Of a stretch of 64,000 bases of DNA, positions 16,564-24,774 are shown piece by piece (positions within the stretch are counted from its first letter, which is position 1; each line of letters begins with the position of its first letter). The position numbers and the translations under genes are program-made. Under the pieces are notes generated by a model. It saw only the letters and a program-made list of their open reading frames with translations, had not been told where the DNA came from and ran no database searches. The DNA is from an uncultured Clostridium sp. GTDB lineage: Bacteria; Bacillota; Clostridia; Lachnospirales; Lachnospiraceae. The stretch is taken from positions 1 to 64,000 of the forward strand of contig NZ_URHZ01000011.1 of assembly GCF_900547735.1 (NCBI RefSeq), given 5' to 3'.

Positions 16564-17646
16564 TTATTCCGTCTCCGATTCCATTTCCAGGCAATTCTGT
16601 AAAACGGTTCCCAGTCCGCCTGCATAACCGTCAATCTCTTTATAGAGTTTCTTCACACTGTCAAGCTCCATAATTTCATCGAAAAACCCGGTATCATAAT
16701 TGATAATTGTCATTCCATTATCCGTCAGTAACTTCTTATTCGTTTCGTCGATCTCCAGCATCACGGGACGCATCTCCGCAAGCGCTTCATCCACCGCCTG
16801 ATTCAGCGCTTCCTGATATTCCGGCGCAAGCCCGTCATAAGCCTCCTTGTTGATGCATATTTGATTTGCATATAAAATATGGTTTGTGCATGCCAATACT
16901 TTCTGGATCTCGTACAGATTCGCTCCTACTATCGTATCAGCCGCATTTTCCTCGGCGTCAATAATGCCGGACTGGAGTGCAAAGTAGACCTCCGACCATG
17001 CGAGGGGCGTCGGCTCCGCACCGATCGCCGTCCAGAACGCCATATGGTTGGAATTGCCCATCGTCCTGATTTGCATCCCCTTAAAATCGGCAAGCTTGCT
17101 GAGATCCCGGTCCGCGGTCGTCAGGCGGTAGGTCGCATTCTGCAGAATTCCCAGCAGATGTAATTTTGCCTCTTCATAGCCCGATGACAGCTTCTGGTGA
17201 AACTCGGAATCTCCGCTGTTAAACACGGCGTCAATGGTATCACCGTCGTACTTTGCAAAAACCATAGGGAGATCTAACGCCGCCAGGCTCGGAACGAACG
17301 GCACGACCGGGGCCGTCTGGGAAACCATTACCTGAACATCATTATACTGCATCTGGCGCACCAGCTCCTCGTCATTGCCGAGTTCTCCATTGTGGAAAAG
17401 ATCGATGGTGAGCTTTCCGCCTGTAATACGGTCCACATTTTCCGCTACTTTTTCAAAAAAAAGCTGCCCGGCCGCTCCCTTTGAAATAGAATCGGCGCCA
17501 ATCAGTTCCACCGGTTCCAAATCCTCAAATCCCGGCGTCCCCTTAATCTCCTGTTCCGTACCGGTTTCCACACCGCCGCAGGCCGTAATCGACACTGCCA
17601 TTGCCGCTGCAAGCGCGGCTCCCATAAAACTGCGAATTCTTCTCAT
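16564..17646 (-). CDS. TRAP transporter solute-binding lipoprotein (DctP family), paralog 1
   Basis: A 360-residue DctP-type extracytoplasmic binding protein with a lipoprotein signal (hydrophobic N-terminus ending SITACGG). The conserved ligand-anchoring arginine lies in DFKGMQIRTMGN (near residue 190), and the NATYRLTT and AWSEVYFALQSG segments are typical. Roughly three quarters identical to the next gene by eye. No DctQ/DctM membrane genes are adjacent, so it must use a transporter encoded elsewhere or act in sensing. It has its own promoter (17738-17767), separate from the upstream operon. The SDR and isomerase neighbours suggest a sugar-acid or similar ligand. Confidence 0.92.
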   Translation of the reverse strand: MRRIRSFMGAALAAAMAVSITACGGVETGTEQEIKGTPGFEDLEPVELIGADSISKGAAGQLFFEKVAENVDRITGGKLTIDLFHNGELGNDEELVRQMQYNDVQVMVSQTAPVVPFVPSLAALDLPMVFAKYDGDTIDAVFNSGDSEFHQKLSSGYEEAKLHLLGILQNATYRLTTADRDLSKLADFKGMQIRTMGNSNHMAFWTAIGAEPTPLAWSEVYFALQSGIIDAEENAADTIVGANLYEIQKVLACTNHILYANQICINKEAYDGLAPEYQEALNQAVDEALAEMRPVMLEIDETNKKLLTDNGMTIINYDTGFFDEIMELDSVKKLYKEIDGYAGGLGTVLQNCLEMESETE

Positions 17647-17737
17647 CTATATTTTCCTCCCGTCGGATTTTTTTACGTTTCAGAGATTTTCACACTTTCT
17701 ATAATCTGTTCTGTTTGTACCCGACCATTATGCCGAT

Positions 17738-17767
17738 ATTATAGTGTATGTAGTTCGGAAATACCAA
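17738..17767 (-). promoter_or_regulatory. Promoter of TRAP paralog 1
   Basis: TTGGTA (17762-17767) and TATAAT (17738-17743) on the minus strand, 18 bases apart, about 90 bases upstream of the start codon. Confidence 0.55.
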
Positions 17768-17899
17768 TGGTGAATTTTCATGCAATACCACTAAAATTCG
17801 CATAGATTTCTGTAAACTTTAACTTTTTCTTTGCACAGACATCTAAATTTATCATAAAGAATCCGCAAAAAGCCGTTTAATATATTTCAAAGTACTCCA

Positions 17900-17944
17900 A
17901 ACAACGAAAAGTACGCTTCGCGGACTTTTCATTGCCACTCAACA
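17900..17944 (-). repeat. Dispersed palindromic repeat, copy B
   Basis: Same element as at 9486 and 51059: GAAAAGT / ACTTTTC arms around CGC-TTC-GCG, followed by ATTGCCACTCAA. It directly abuts the terminator of TRAP paralog 2. Confidence 0.75.
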
Positions 17945-17949
17945 AAAAA

Positions 17950-18000
17950 GAGCCGCAAAATGGCACAAACACAATAGTGTTTCATGTCATTTTGCAGCTC
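17950..18000 (-). terminator. Terminator of TRAP paralog 2 (copy 2 of the long hairpin)
   Basis: GAGC.GCAAAATG..AAACAC pairs with GTGTTT..CATTTTGC.GCTC; on the minus strand a run of six T follows. Near-identical to 16492-16542. Confidence 0.8.
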
Positions 18001-18021
18001 TTTCCCGTTGTCCGTCCGCTA

Positions 18022-19101
18022 TTATTCCCGTTTTGATTCCGTCTCCAGGCTATCCTGTAAAATACTTCCGAGGCCGTCCACGGATGCATCTATCTCCTTA
18101 TAAAGCTGCTTCACACTGTCGAGCGCCAGCACCTCATCGAAAAAAGCTTCGTCATATGTGATAATCCTCATTCCGTGCTCTTCGAGCGTCTTCCTGTTTG
18201 TCTCGTCAATTTCCAGAAGCATCCGGCGCATGTCGGCATTCGCTTCATCCACCGCCTGTTCCAGCGCCTGCCGGTATTCCGGCGCCAGCTCCTCATAGGC
18301 CTTCTGGGTGATACATATCTGGTTTGCATAGAGGATATGGTTTGTGCAGGCCAGAACCTTCTGGATTTCATACAGGTTCGCCCCCACTATGGTATCCGCC
18401 GCGTTTTCCTGCGCATCCACGGTACCCGACTGCAGCGCAAAGTAGACCTCGGACCATGCGAGAGGCGTTGGTTCCGCGCCGATGGCGGTCCAGAATGCCA
18501 TGTGGTTGGAATTGCCCATGGTACGGATTTGCAGCCCCTTAAAATCCTTAAGTGTGGAGAGATCCCGGTTGGCTGTGGTCAGCCGGTACGTTGCATTCTG
18601 CATGATGCCCAGCAGGTGCAGGCCCGATTTCTCATAACTTTCGGACAGTTTCCGGTGGAATTCGCTGTCCTTCCCGTTAAATACGGCGTCAATCGTGTCT
18701 CCGTCATATTTCGCAAAAGCCATCGGCAGATCCAGGGCCGCAAGCGCCGGAACAAAGGAGACGGCGGGCGCTGTCTGGGACACGGTCAGGTGAATGTCGT
18801 TAAACCGCATCTGACGGAAAATCTCCTCGTCATTGCCGAGTTCCCCGTTGTGGAACAGATCCAGGGTCAGTTTCCCTCCGGTAATCCGGTCCACGTTCTC
18901 GGCTACTTTTTGAAAAAATATCTGTCCGGCCGCCCCTTTGGCATTGGCATCCGCGCCGATCAGAACCACCTGGTCCAGATGTTCAAATCCCGGCGCTCCA
19001 GCAACCGTCTCCTCCTGGAACAGTTTTCCGCCGCAGGCCGAAAGCGACAGCGCCATCCCCGCCGCCAGTAATGTCCCCATAATAACACCCGTTTTTTTCA
19101 T
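18022..19101 (-). CDS. TRAP transporter solute-binding lipoprotein (DctP family), paralog 2
   Basis: A 359-residue DctP-type binding protein with a lipobox-type signal (SLSACGG). It shares long identical blocks with paralog 1, such as AENVDRITGGKLT and EPTPLAWSEVYFALQSG, and keeps the ligand arginine in DFKGLQIRTMGN. It follows the SDR gene by 29 bases and is therefore in the isomerase-SDR operon. The pair looks like a tandem duplication that included the terminator. The C-terminal 60 residues and the signal region are the most diverged, while the ligand-site segments are nearly fixed. Confidence 0.92.
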   Translation of the reverse strand: MKKTGVIMGTLLAAGMALSLSACGGKLFQEETVAGAPGFEHLDQVVLIGADANAKGAAGQIFFQKVAENVDRITGGKLTLDLFHNGELGNDEEIFRQMRFNDIHLTVSQTAPAVSFVPALAALDLPMAFAKYDGDTIDAVFNGKDSEFHRKLSESYEKSGLHLLGIMQNATYRLTTANRDLSTLKDFKGLQIRTMGNSNHMAFWTAIGAEPTPLAWSEVYFALQSGTVDAQENAADTIVGANLYEIQKVLACTNHILYANQICITQKAYEELAPEYRQALEQAVDEANADMRRMLLEIDETNRKTLEEHGMRIITYDEAFFDEVLALDSVKQLYKEIDASVDGLGSILQDSLETESKRE

Positions 19102-19130
19102 GTACAGTCTCCTCCTGTGCCTTACAAATA

Positions 19131-19892
19131 TTAATATTGCAGCCCGCCGTTGACATCCAGGATTTCTCCGGTTGTCCAGGCCGCGTCATCGCTTCCAAGA
19201 TAGGCAATCGCCGCCGCTATATCCTCCAGTTCCCCCAGCCGCGGGATCCGTACGCCCTCCGAAAGTTTTTCAATCTTATCCTGCGAAAGCGTTAAGAACA
19301 TCCGTCCTTTGATCGGCCCCGGCGCCACGCTGTTAACCGTAATGTTCCACGGCCCCAGCTCATAGCCGAGAAGCTGTGTCATTCCCACTACCGCCGCCTT
19401 GGACGCCGCATAGTTGACTCCTACTCCGGGACGTCCCGTTCTGCCGCCAAGGGAAGATATCAGGACAATTCTACCATACTTTTGTCTTTTCATCACCGGA
19501 ACTACCGATTTTGCCGAATGAAAAACTCCCGTCAGATTAATATTGATTACGTCCTGCCAGTCCTTCTCGCTCATTTCATCGATTGGATAATGGCGGACAA
19601 TGCCGGCCGTCGCCACCAGCACGTCGAGTTTTCCGAATTCCTTTACCGTAAAACCGGCGGCTTTCACACAGTCCTCATAGTCGCACACATTGCCCCGGAC
19701 CACCTTTATCCTGCCGTCCTCAAAACCGGATTCCATCAGTTTCTTTTTTGTCTCCATCAGGCCCTCTTCCGATAAATCCGTAAGCACAACCCTGGCGCCC
19801 TCTAAAAGCAGCCGTTTTGCCGCCGCAGCCGCGATGTCGCCTGCTCCCCCTGTAATTAAAACCACTTTCTTATCAAATCTGTTCATTTTCAT
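19131..19892 (-). CDS. SDR family oxidoreductase
   Basis: A 253-residue short-chain dehydrogenase. The catalytic YAASK is near residue 155 with an upstream serine in VLISSLGGRTG, and the C-terminal half has the NSVAPGPI signature. The dinucleotide loop reads TGGAGDIAAAAA, with Ala in place of the last Gly of the common TGxxxGIG pattern. It overlaps the isomerase gene by 20 bases and precedes TRAP paralog 2. Likely oxidises a hydroxyl of a sugar acid or polyol brought in by the transporter; the substrate is not known. Confidence 0.9.
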   Translation of the reverse strand: MKMNRFDKKVVLITGGAGDIAAAAAKRLLLEGARVVLTDLSEEGLMETKKKLMESGFEDGRIKVVRGNVCDYEDCVKAAGFTVKEFGKLDVLVATAGIVRHYPIDEMSEKDWQDVININLTGVFHSAKSVVPVMKRQKYGRIVLISSLGGRTGRPGVGVNYAASKAAVVGMTQLLGYELGPWNITVNSVAPGPIKGRMFLTLSQDKIEKLSEGVRIPRLGELEDIAAAIAYLGSDDAAWTTGEILDVNGGLQY

Positions 19893-20703
19893 CCTCCCTC
19901 ATACATCTCTTTGCCCATTTAAGCGCCTGCCCCGCATACGCCTCGTATCCCATCTGTGCAACCCGTTTTAAATTTGGTATCTCAAGTCCCCGGATGACAT
20001 TCCGGTTGGGAATATTCATAATAATGTCACGAATCGGTACCGCCCCTTCTCCCGGATACAGCCGTTCGGCACGCCCCGTATGTACCAGACTCTCCCGATC
20101 CTCCGGAATTTCCTTACCGGCGTCGCACAGATGCGCACAGACAAACCATTCCGGCGGCAGCTCCGGCAGCTCGTTTATATTAACCCGTGAGCGGTAAAAA
20201 TGAAGGGTATCCACAATAATGCCGGCGTTTTTCTTGCCCGAAGCCAGAAGCAGCTCCTTTGTCTCCCGCAGGTTCTTCACGCTGGACCAGGTAACAAATT
20301 CCAGATTGACTGTAATTCCGTAATTGCCCGCCAGCTCGCAGAGCTCACAGAATTTTTCCGTGTAATATGCCTTGTCGTCGGTCCAGATATTGGATAAGAC
20401 ATGGCGTACGCCAAGTTCGGCGGCCGCCTCCAGGCACGGCTCATATTCCCTGATATCGACGCCGTCAAAAATCCTGGTATTCTCAATCCCGTCTATCTCA
20501 ATCCCGGTCTCCCGGACGGCCTGCTTTATTTCCGAAAAAAGTTTCCTGTCCTTTGTAATATCAAATGTCTTTTCTCCCTCCACGCCCATTGGTATCGTCC
20601 GGAGCGCGACGGAATCATAGCCGGTTCGGGCCGCAATCCGGATCATCTCCGGCGGAGGACAGGTAATATCGGTCAGATGTACGAGCTGATATTTTGTTTT
20701 CAT
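19873..20703 (-). CDS. Sugar phosphate isomerase/epimerase family protein (TIM barrel)
   Basis: A 276-residue xylose-isomerase-like TIM barrel. Metal-ligand candidates include the glutamates in VNLEFVTW (near residue 145) and GLEIPN (near 245), the Asp/His of IIVDTLHFYRS (about 175) and CAHLCDAG (about 200). First gene of the isomerase-SDR-TRAP operon, divergent from a LysR regulator 163 bases away. It probably interconverts keto sugars or sugar acids in the same pathway as the SDR. Specificity is open; relatives include inosose dehydratase and hydroxypyruvate isomerase. Confidence 0.88.
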   Translation of the reverse strand: MKTKYQLVHLTDITCPPPEMIRIAARTGYDSVALRTIPMGVEGEKTFDITKDRKLFSEIKQAVRETGIEIDGIENTRIFDGVDIREYEPCLEAAAELGVRHVLSNIWTDDKAYYTEKFCELCELAGNYGITVNLEFVTWSSVKNLRETKELLLASGKKNAGIIVDTLHFYRSRVNINELPELPPEWFVCAHLCDAGKEIPEDRESLVHTGRAERLYPGEGAVPIRDIIMNIPNRNVIRGLEIPNLKRVAQMGYEAYAGQALKWAKRCMREDENEQI

Positions 20704-20763
20704 TGTTATATCCCTCTTTTCTCTATCTTCTTAAGGTTAAGACTTCACCTTCCCCGCGGCTTT

Positions 20764-20843
20764 ATGGTATAATGTACACAAAGTGGACATTGTACCGGCG
20801 CATGCCGGGTTCTGCGTCCACCGCAGAAATTCGGGCGCCGATT
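20764..20843 (+). promoter_or_regulatory. 80-bp promoter-leader element, copy 1
   Basis: An extended -10 (TGGTATAAT; TATAAT at 20768-20773) is followed by a leader containing the hairpin TTCTGCG/CGCAGAA and an outer CGGCGC/GCGCCG pair. It ends about 20 bases before the LysR start codon. The same 80 bases occur at 35123-35202, 70 of 80 identical with no gap. See findings. Confidence 0.7.
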
Positions 20844-20866
20844 TCATCCAAAACGGAGGAAGGAAA

Positions 20867-21775
20867 ATGAATCTTCAACAACTGCGTTATTTCCAGACAA
20901 TTGCGGAGCTGGAGAGCTACACAAAAGCATCCCGTAAGCTGCTGATTGCACAGCCGAGCCTCAGCCACTCCATCGCTGATCTGGAAGCCGAACTTAATGC
21001 CCCTCTCTTTTACAAGATTGGCCGCGGCATCAGGATTACGGAATACGGCGAACGTTTCCTGATCCATGTCAATAAAATTCTGAGTGAGCTCGATCTCGCA
21101 ACTTCGGAAATACACAGCATGCGAAATTCCAACAGCGGTAAAATCCGTATGGCTGTCGGTTACACACTTCAAAGCCATTTCATTCCGGATATGATAAACG
21201 GTTTCCATCAGAACCCGGAAAACCATCTCGTCCAGTTTGAGTTTATCGATCAGCACGCTGCCATGATGGAAAATGCATTTCACCAGAAAGTAATCGACCT
21301 GGGCTTTGGCGCCAGGATTCCCAGCGATAAGATTGAATTTTACCATCTGTTCGACGAGGAGCTGATCGCGATTGTACCGAACAATCATCCTCTTTCACGC
21401 GCCGGACATGTTACGCTGTCCCGTCTGCTTGAAGAACCGCTGATTTCCTACACCCGCAACTGCGGTACCCGTTACTGTCTCGATGGAATATTTGAACGTT
21501 TTCATCTCACTCCCCATATTCTGCAGGAGGCGGAAAATGAGAAGATGATTGCCGCCGCCGTTTCCTCCGGCCTGGGAGTGGGAATCATCCCACACGTTCC
21601 CGAGCTGCAGGTTTTAAATGTAACCCCGCTGGTTCTCGAATCGTCGTCGCTCGGCCGCCCTCTCTATTTATGCTGGCCCAAAAATGAGGTCCTGCCGCCG
21701 TTTGTCCGCAATTTCAAAGACTATGTCATTGCCCGGATGGAGGAAGCAGGAGGCTCCCATTCCAGTTCTTTCTGA
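20867..21775 (+). CDS. LysR family transcriptional regulator
   Basis: A 302-residue LysR-type regulator: N-terminal helix-turn-helix with LRYFQTIAELESYTKAS and QPSLSHSIADLEAEL, then an effector domain resembling CynR/CbbR-type proteins. ATG at 20867 has GGAGGAAGG before it; the longer open frame reads through the leader element and is not used. It is divergent from the isomerase-SDR-TRAP operon and probably controls it in response to the imported substrate or a product. Confidence 0.92.
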   Translation: MNLQQLRYFQTIAELESYTKASRKLLIAQPSLSHSIADLEAELNAPLFYKIGRGIRITEYGERFLIHVNKILSELDLATSEIHSMRNSNSGKIRMAVGYTLQSHFIPDMINGFHQNPENHLVQFEFIDQHAAMMENAFHQKVIDLGFGARIPSDKIEFYHLFDEELIAIVPNNHPLSRAGHVTLSRLLEEPLISYTRNCGTRYCLDGIFERFHLTPHILQEAENEKMIAAAVSSGLGVGIIPHVPELQVLNVTPLVLESSSLGRPLYLCWPKNEVLPPFVRNFKDYVIARMEEAGGSHSSSF

Positions 21776-22162
21776 TGATCATCATAGCCCTATTATAGGG
21801 GAACCGGTGCGGAAATACTAATATTACATTCCAATATAACGTATTCGTTTTACGCATATGTTTTTCCGTTATAGTTTCCAGGGACACCCTTGTTTTTTCT
21901 CCCTCTATCCTGTATAGTAACTGGTGTAACGGCGCGGCCGCATACAGTTTATGCAGCCGTAACGGCACACTGTTTCACGCTCACTCCAAAGCTTTGCCCG
22001 TTTTTTCAAAACGGCTGAACCGGCTGAGGGGGAAGCCTGTGAATTGTAATCCCGCTGTTTGTCCCGGATTTCTTTTTCCGGCTGTTCCCTGTCAGTTGCC
22101 TCGGTTTGAGCTGTGATAACCCAAGTTATCCATACCACAAAAAAGAGAGGACTGAATCAATT
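21776..22162. other. Long structured leader upstream of the ABC binding protein
   Basis: No gene. From 21922 there is a large interrupted hairpin (GTGT...CGGC.GCATA / TATGC.GCCG...ACAC), then CCGTTTT-TTC-AAAACGG near 22000, then GGGGGAAGCC and TAATCCCGC. Parts recall a cobalamin riboswitch core, but the B12 box and closing stem are absent. Function unknown; see findings. Confidence 0.45.
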
Positions 22163-23263
22163 ATGAAAAAATTATTACCCGTTTTTATGGCTCTTGCCAT
22201 GACCGCAGCTTCCCTTGCAGGCTGCTCTTCCAACAACCGGACCGCCGGAACCACGGCCGCCGAAAGCCAGGCGGCGCAGGCTGAAACCGGTGAAAGCAGT
22301 GAAGCTTTACCGGCTCACGAAGAAACGGCTCCGGCAGAAGATACGCAGGAAACTACCGGCGGCACGGCAGAAGGAGCCATCCGGGTGGGCTCATTAAAAG
22401 GCCCTACCTCCATGGGACTTGTCTCCCTGATGAATTCCGGCGCCTCCGCCAATCAATATGATTTCAAGATGGTCACCGCCGCCGACGAACTGGTCGCTTC
22501 CATTGCCTCTGGCAAGCTGGATATCGCCCTGGTTCCCGCCAATGTGGCAAGTGTCCTGTATAATAAAACGGAAGGCGGCATCTCCGTGATCGATATCAAT
22601 ACACTGGGAGTGCTCTATATTGTTTCTTCCGATGATTCCATCAAGTCCGTCGCCGACCTGAAGGGCAAAACCGTCTATCTGACCGGAAAGGGGACGACGC
22701 CCGACTACGTGCTCAAATACCTGTTAAAGGCAAACGGTCTTGCCGAAACCGACGTAACATTAGAATATAAATCCGAGGCCGCCGAAGTTGCCGCCGTGTT
22801 AAAAGAGAAACCGGATGCCATCGGCCTGCTCCCGCAGCCGTTTGTAACCGTGGCCTGCGCCCAGAATGAGGCTCTTAAGATTGTGCTTGATCTGACTTCG
22901 GAGTGGGATAAGGTGCAGGGCGAAGACGGCAGCCGTCTTGTGACGGGCGTTACGATTGTCACCAATGATTTCCTGAAACAGAATGAGGAGGCCGTAAAGG
23001 TATTCCTCTCCGACCACAAGGTTTCCGCCGAGGCCGCCGTTTCAAACCCGGATGCCACGGCCGAGCAGATTGTTCAGGCAGGCATTATCGAAAAGGCCCC
23101 GATTGCCAAAAAAGCGCTGCCCTACTGCAACATCACCTTTATTGAAGGCGAAGAGATGAAGTCCGCCCTGGCCGGTTACCTGAATGTCCTGTATGAGCAG
23201 GATCCGAAATCCGTAGGCGGCAAACTCCCGGCCGACGGTTTCTATTACACAGCCAAACAGTAA
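22163..23263 (+). CDS. ABC transporter substrate-binding lipoprotein (NMT1/TauA-like)
   Basis: A 366-residue extracytoplasmic binding protein: lipoprotein signal ending SLAGCSS, a 50-residue low-complexity linker rich in Ala, Glu and Thr, then a periplasmic-binding fold with KGPTSMGLVSLMNS and GKLDIALVPANVASVLY, like the NitT/TauT and thiamine-precursor group. It is followed by the permease and ATPase genes on the same strand. Ligands in this group include nitrate, sulfonates, HMP and riboflavin precursors; none is indicated here. The upstream leader is long and folded, suggesting regulation at the RNA level. Confidence 0.88.
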   Translation: MKKLLPVFMALAMTAASLAGCSSNNRTAGTTAAESQAAQAETGESSEALPAHEETAPAEDTQETTGGTAEGAIRVGSLKGPTSMGLVSLMNSGASANQYDFKMVTAADELVASIASGKLDIALVPANVASVLYNKTEGGISVIDINTLGVLYIVSSDDSIKSVADLKGKTVYLTGKGTTPDYVLKYLLKANGLAETDVTLEYKSEAAEVAAVLKEKPDAIGLLPQPFVTVACAQNEALKIVLDLTSEWDKVQGEDGSRLVTGVTIVTNDFLKQNEEAVKVFLSDHKVSAEAAVSNPDATAEQIVQAGIIEKAPIAKKALPYCNITFIEGEEMKSALAGYLNVLYEQDPKSVGGKLPADGFYYTAKQ

Positions 23264-23295
23264 AAAATGAAATTTCTATCCGGAGACAGCAGAAT

Positions 23296-24081
23296 ATGAA
23301 TACCCAGAGTAACGGAAAGACATCAGAAAAATCGAACAGTAAAAATATCGCCGGAAAAACCGCAGTCTTACTTTTCTGGCTCGTCCTGTGGCAGGTTTTG
23401 TCAGCCGCAGTCAATAATTCCATCCTGTTTGTGGGGCCGGCCGATGTGCTGGCCTCCCTGTCGTCCCAGATCGGCACATTTGATTTCTGGAAGACCATCG
23501 GCCTGTCCTCCCTGCGCATCTGCACGGGATTTACCGCCGCATTTTTCTGCGGGATTCTGACGGGCTGCCTGGCTTTCCGCTTTCCATTCCTGGATGAACT
23601 TCTGGCCCCGGTGATGCTCCTCTTAAAGTCCATCCCCGTGGCCTCCTTTGTCATCCTGGCCCTGATCTGGACCGGCGCGGAAAACCTGTCCGTCTTTATC
23701 GCATTCACGATCGTCCTTCCGATGCTGTACACCGCAACGCTGTCGGGCCTCAAAAGCTCCGATGACAAGCTGCTTGAGATGGCGCGTGTCTTCCGCCTCT
23801 CCTTCTTCCGGAAAGTAAAGGCCGTGTATCTGCCCGCCCTGCTGCCCTATCTGCTGACCAGCGTAAGGACGGCCCTTGGAATGAGTTTCAAATCCGGCGT
23901 TGCCGCCGAGGTCATCGGCGTTCCCAGCTATTCCATCGGTGAAAAACTCTACATGTCAAAGATTTACCTCGACACGGCCGGGCTTTTTGCCTGGACTCTT
24001 GTGATTATCGCCGTCACCTTTTTCTTTGAGCGGCTGTTCCTGCTCTTAATCGGCTCTCTGGACAGAAAGAAACAGGGATAA
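23296..24081 (+). CDS. ABC transporter permease (SsuC/TauC-type)
   Basis: A 261-residue permease with about six membrane segments and the binding-protein-dependent transport EAA-like loop near residue 150-185 (EMARVFRLSFFRKVKAVYLP). It follows the binding protein by 32 bases and supplies the membrane channel for it. The N-terminal 20 residues are polar. Confidence 0.9.
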   Translation: MNTQSNGKTSEKSNSKNIAGKTAVLLFWLVLWQVLSAAVNNSILFVGPADVLASLSSQIGTFDFWKTIGLSSLRICTGFTAAFFCGILTGCLAFRFPFLDELLAPVMLLLKSIPVASFVILALIWTGAENLSVFIAFTIVLPMLYTATLSGLKSSDDKLLEMARVFRLSFFRKVKAVYLPALLPYLLTSVRTALGMSFKSGVAAEVIGVPSYSIGEKLYMSKIYLDTAGLFAWTLVIIAVTFFFERLFLLLIGSLDRKKQG

Positions 24082-24171
24082 TGCGTCCCGGTACGGTACC
24101 GTGCAATACGGTGCGGCTCTTTACGGACTGTCCCGTAATCACCGAAACATCCATACATCAGGAGGTTTTAA

Positions 24172-24774
24172 ATGGAACTGATACTCGACAACATCACAAA
24201 ATCATACGGCTCCCTGCCCGTTCTCTCCGGCGTCAGCCTGAAAATCGCATCCCCGGACATCTGCTGCCTGATGGCTCCTTCGGGAATGGGCAAAACGACG
24301 CTGTTCCGCCTGATCCTGGGACTCGAAAAGCCCGACTCCGGCACAATCACCTCCTCCCCTGAAAAAATCCGTTTTTCCGCAGTCTTTCAGGAGGACAGGC
24401 TGATTCCCGAATTTTCCCCTCTGGAAAATACCGCCCTCGTCCTGCCCGGACGCACCGACAGGGACCGGCTTTTCAAAGAGATGGCAAGGCTGCTGCCCGA
24501 GGAGGCGTTAAACCGCCCCGTCTCCACCCTGAGCGGCGGCATGAAGAGGCGCTGCGCATTGCTGCGCGCCCTGCTGGCTCCCTGCGATATGTTTATTTTC
24601 GACGAACCGTTCACCGGTCTGGATGAAAAAACAAAGGACAGGGCCATCCGCTACCTTCTGGAGAAAGCAGACGGACGTCCTGTCCTCTTATCCACCCATG
24701 ACCGGAACGATGCCGGCCTGCTGGGCGGTAAAATTATTACAATTCAGCGTGAAATACTTAGTTCCGATACTTAA
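24172..24774 (+). CDS. ABC transporter ATP-binding protein (SsuB/TauB-type)
   Basis: A 200-residue ATPase, short for the family (usually about 240-260). Walker A APSGMGKTTL, Q-loop FQEDRLIPE, signature LSGGMKRRC, Walker B MFIFDEPFTGLD and the H-loop LLSTHDRND are all present, so it is complete as an ATPase. Third gene of the NMT1-type transporter operon; a 90-base gap with a CGGTACCG palindrome separates it from the permease. Its stop overlaps the convergent HAD gene by four bases. Confidence 0.9.
   Translation: MELILDNITKSYGSLPVLSGVSLKIASPDICCLMAPSGMGKTTLFRLILGLEKPDSGTITSSPEKIRFSAVFQEDRLIPEFSPLENTALVLPGRTDRDRLFKEMARLLPEEALNRPVSTLSGGMKRRCALLRALLAPCDMFIFDEPFTGLDEKTKDRAIRYLLEKADGRPVLLSTHDRNDAGLLGGKIITIQREILSSDT

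Larger units (their letters stand above)
17647..18021. other. Spacer between the two TRAP genes
   Basis: No gene. It holds the promoter of paralog 1 (17738-17767), direct repeats of GGTATT around 17760-17800 on the minus strand that could be regulator sites, a copy of the dispersed repeat (17900-17944) and the terminator of paralog 2 (17950-18000). Confidence 0.6.

Noticed and set aside
21901..22162. Cobalamin riboswitch upstream of the NMT1-type ABC importer
   Set aside because: Only short pieces (GGGGGAA, TAATCCCGC) match. The B12 box near the 3' end and the closing stem are not present, so I do not call it one. Left as a finding on an unknown leader.
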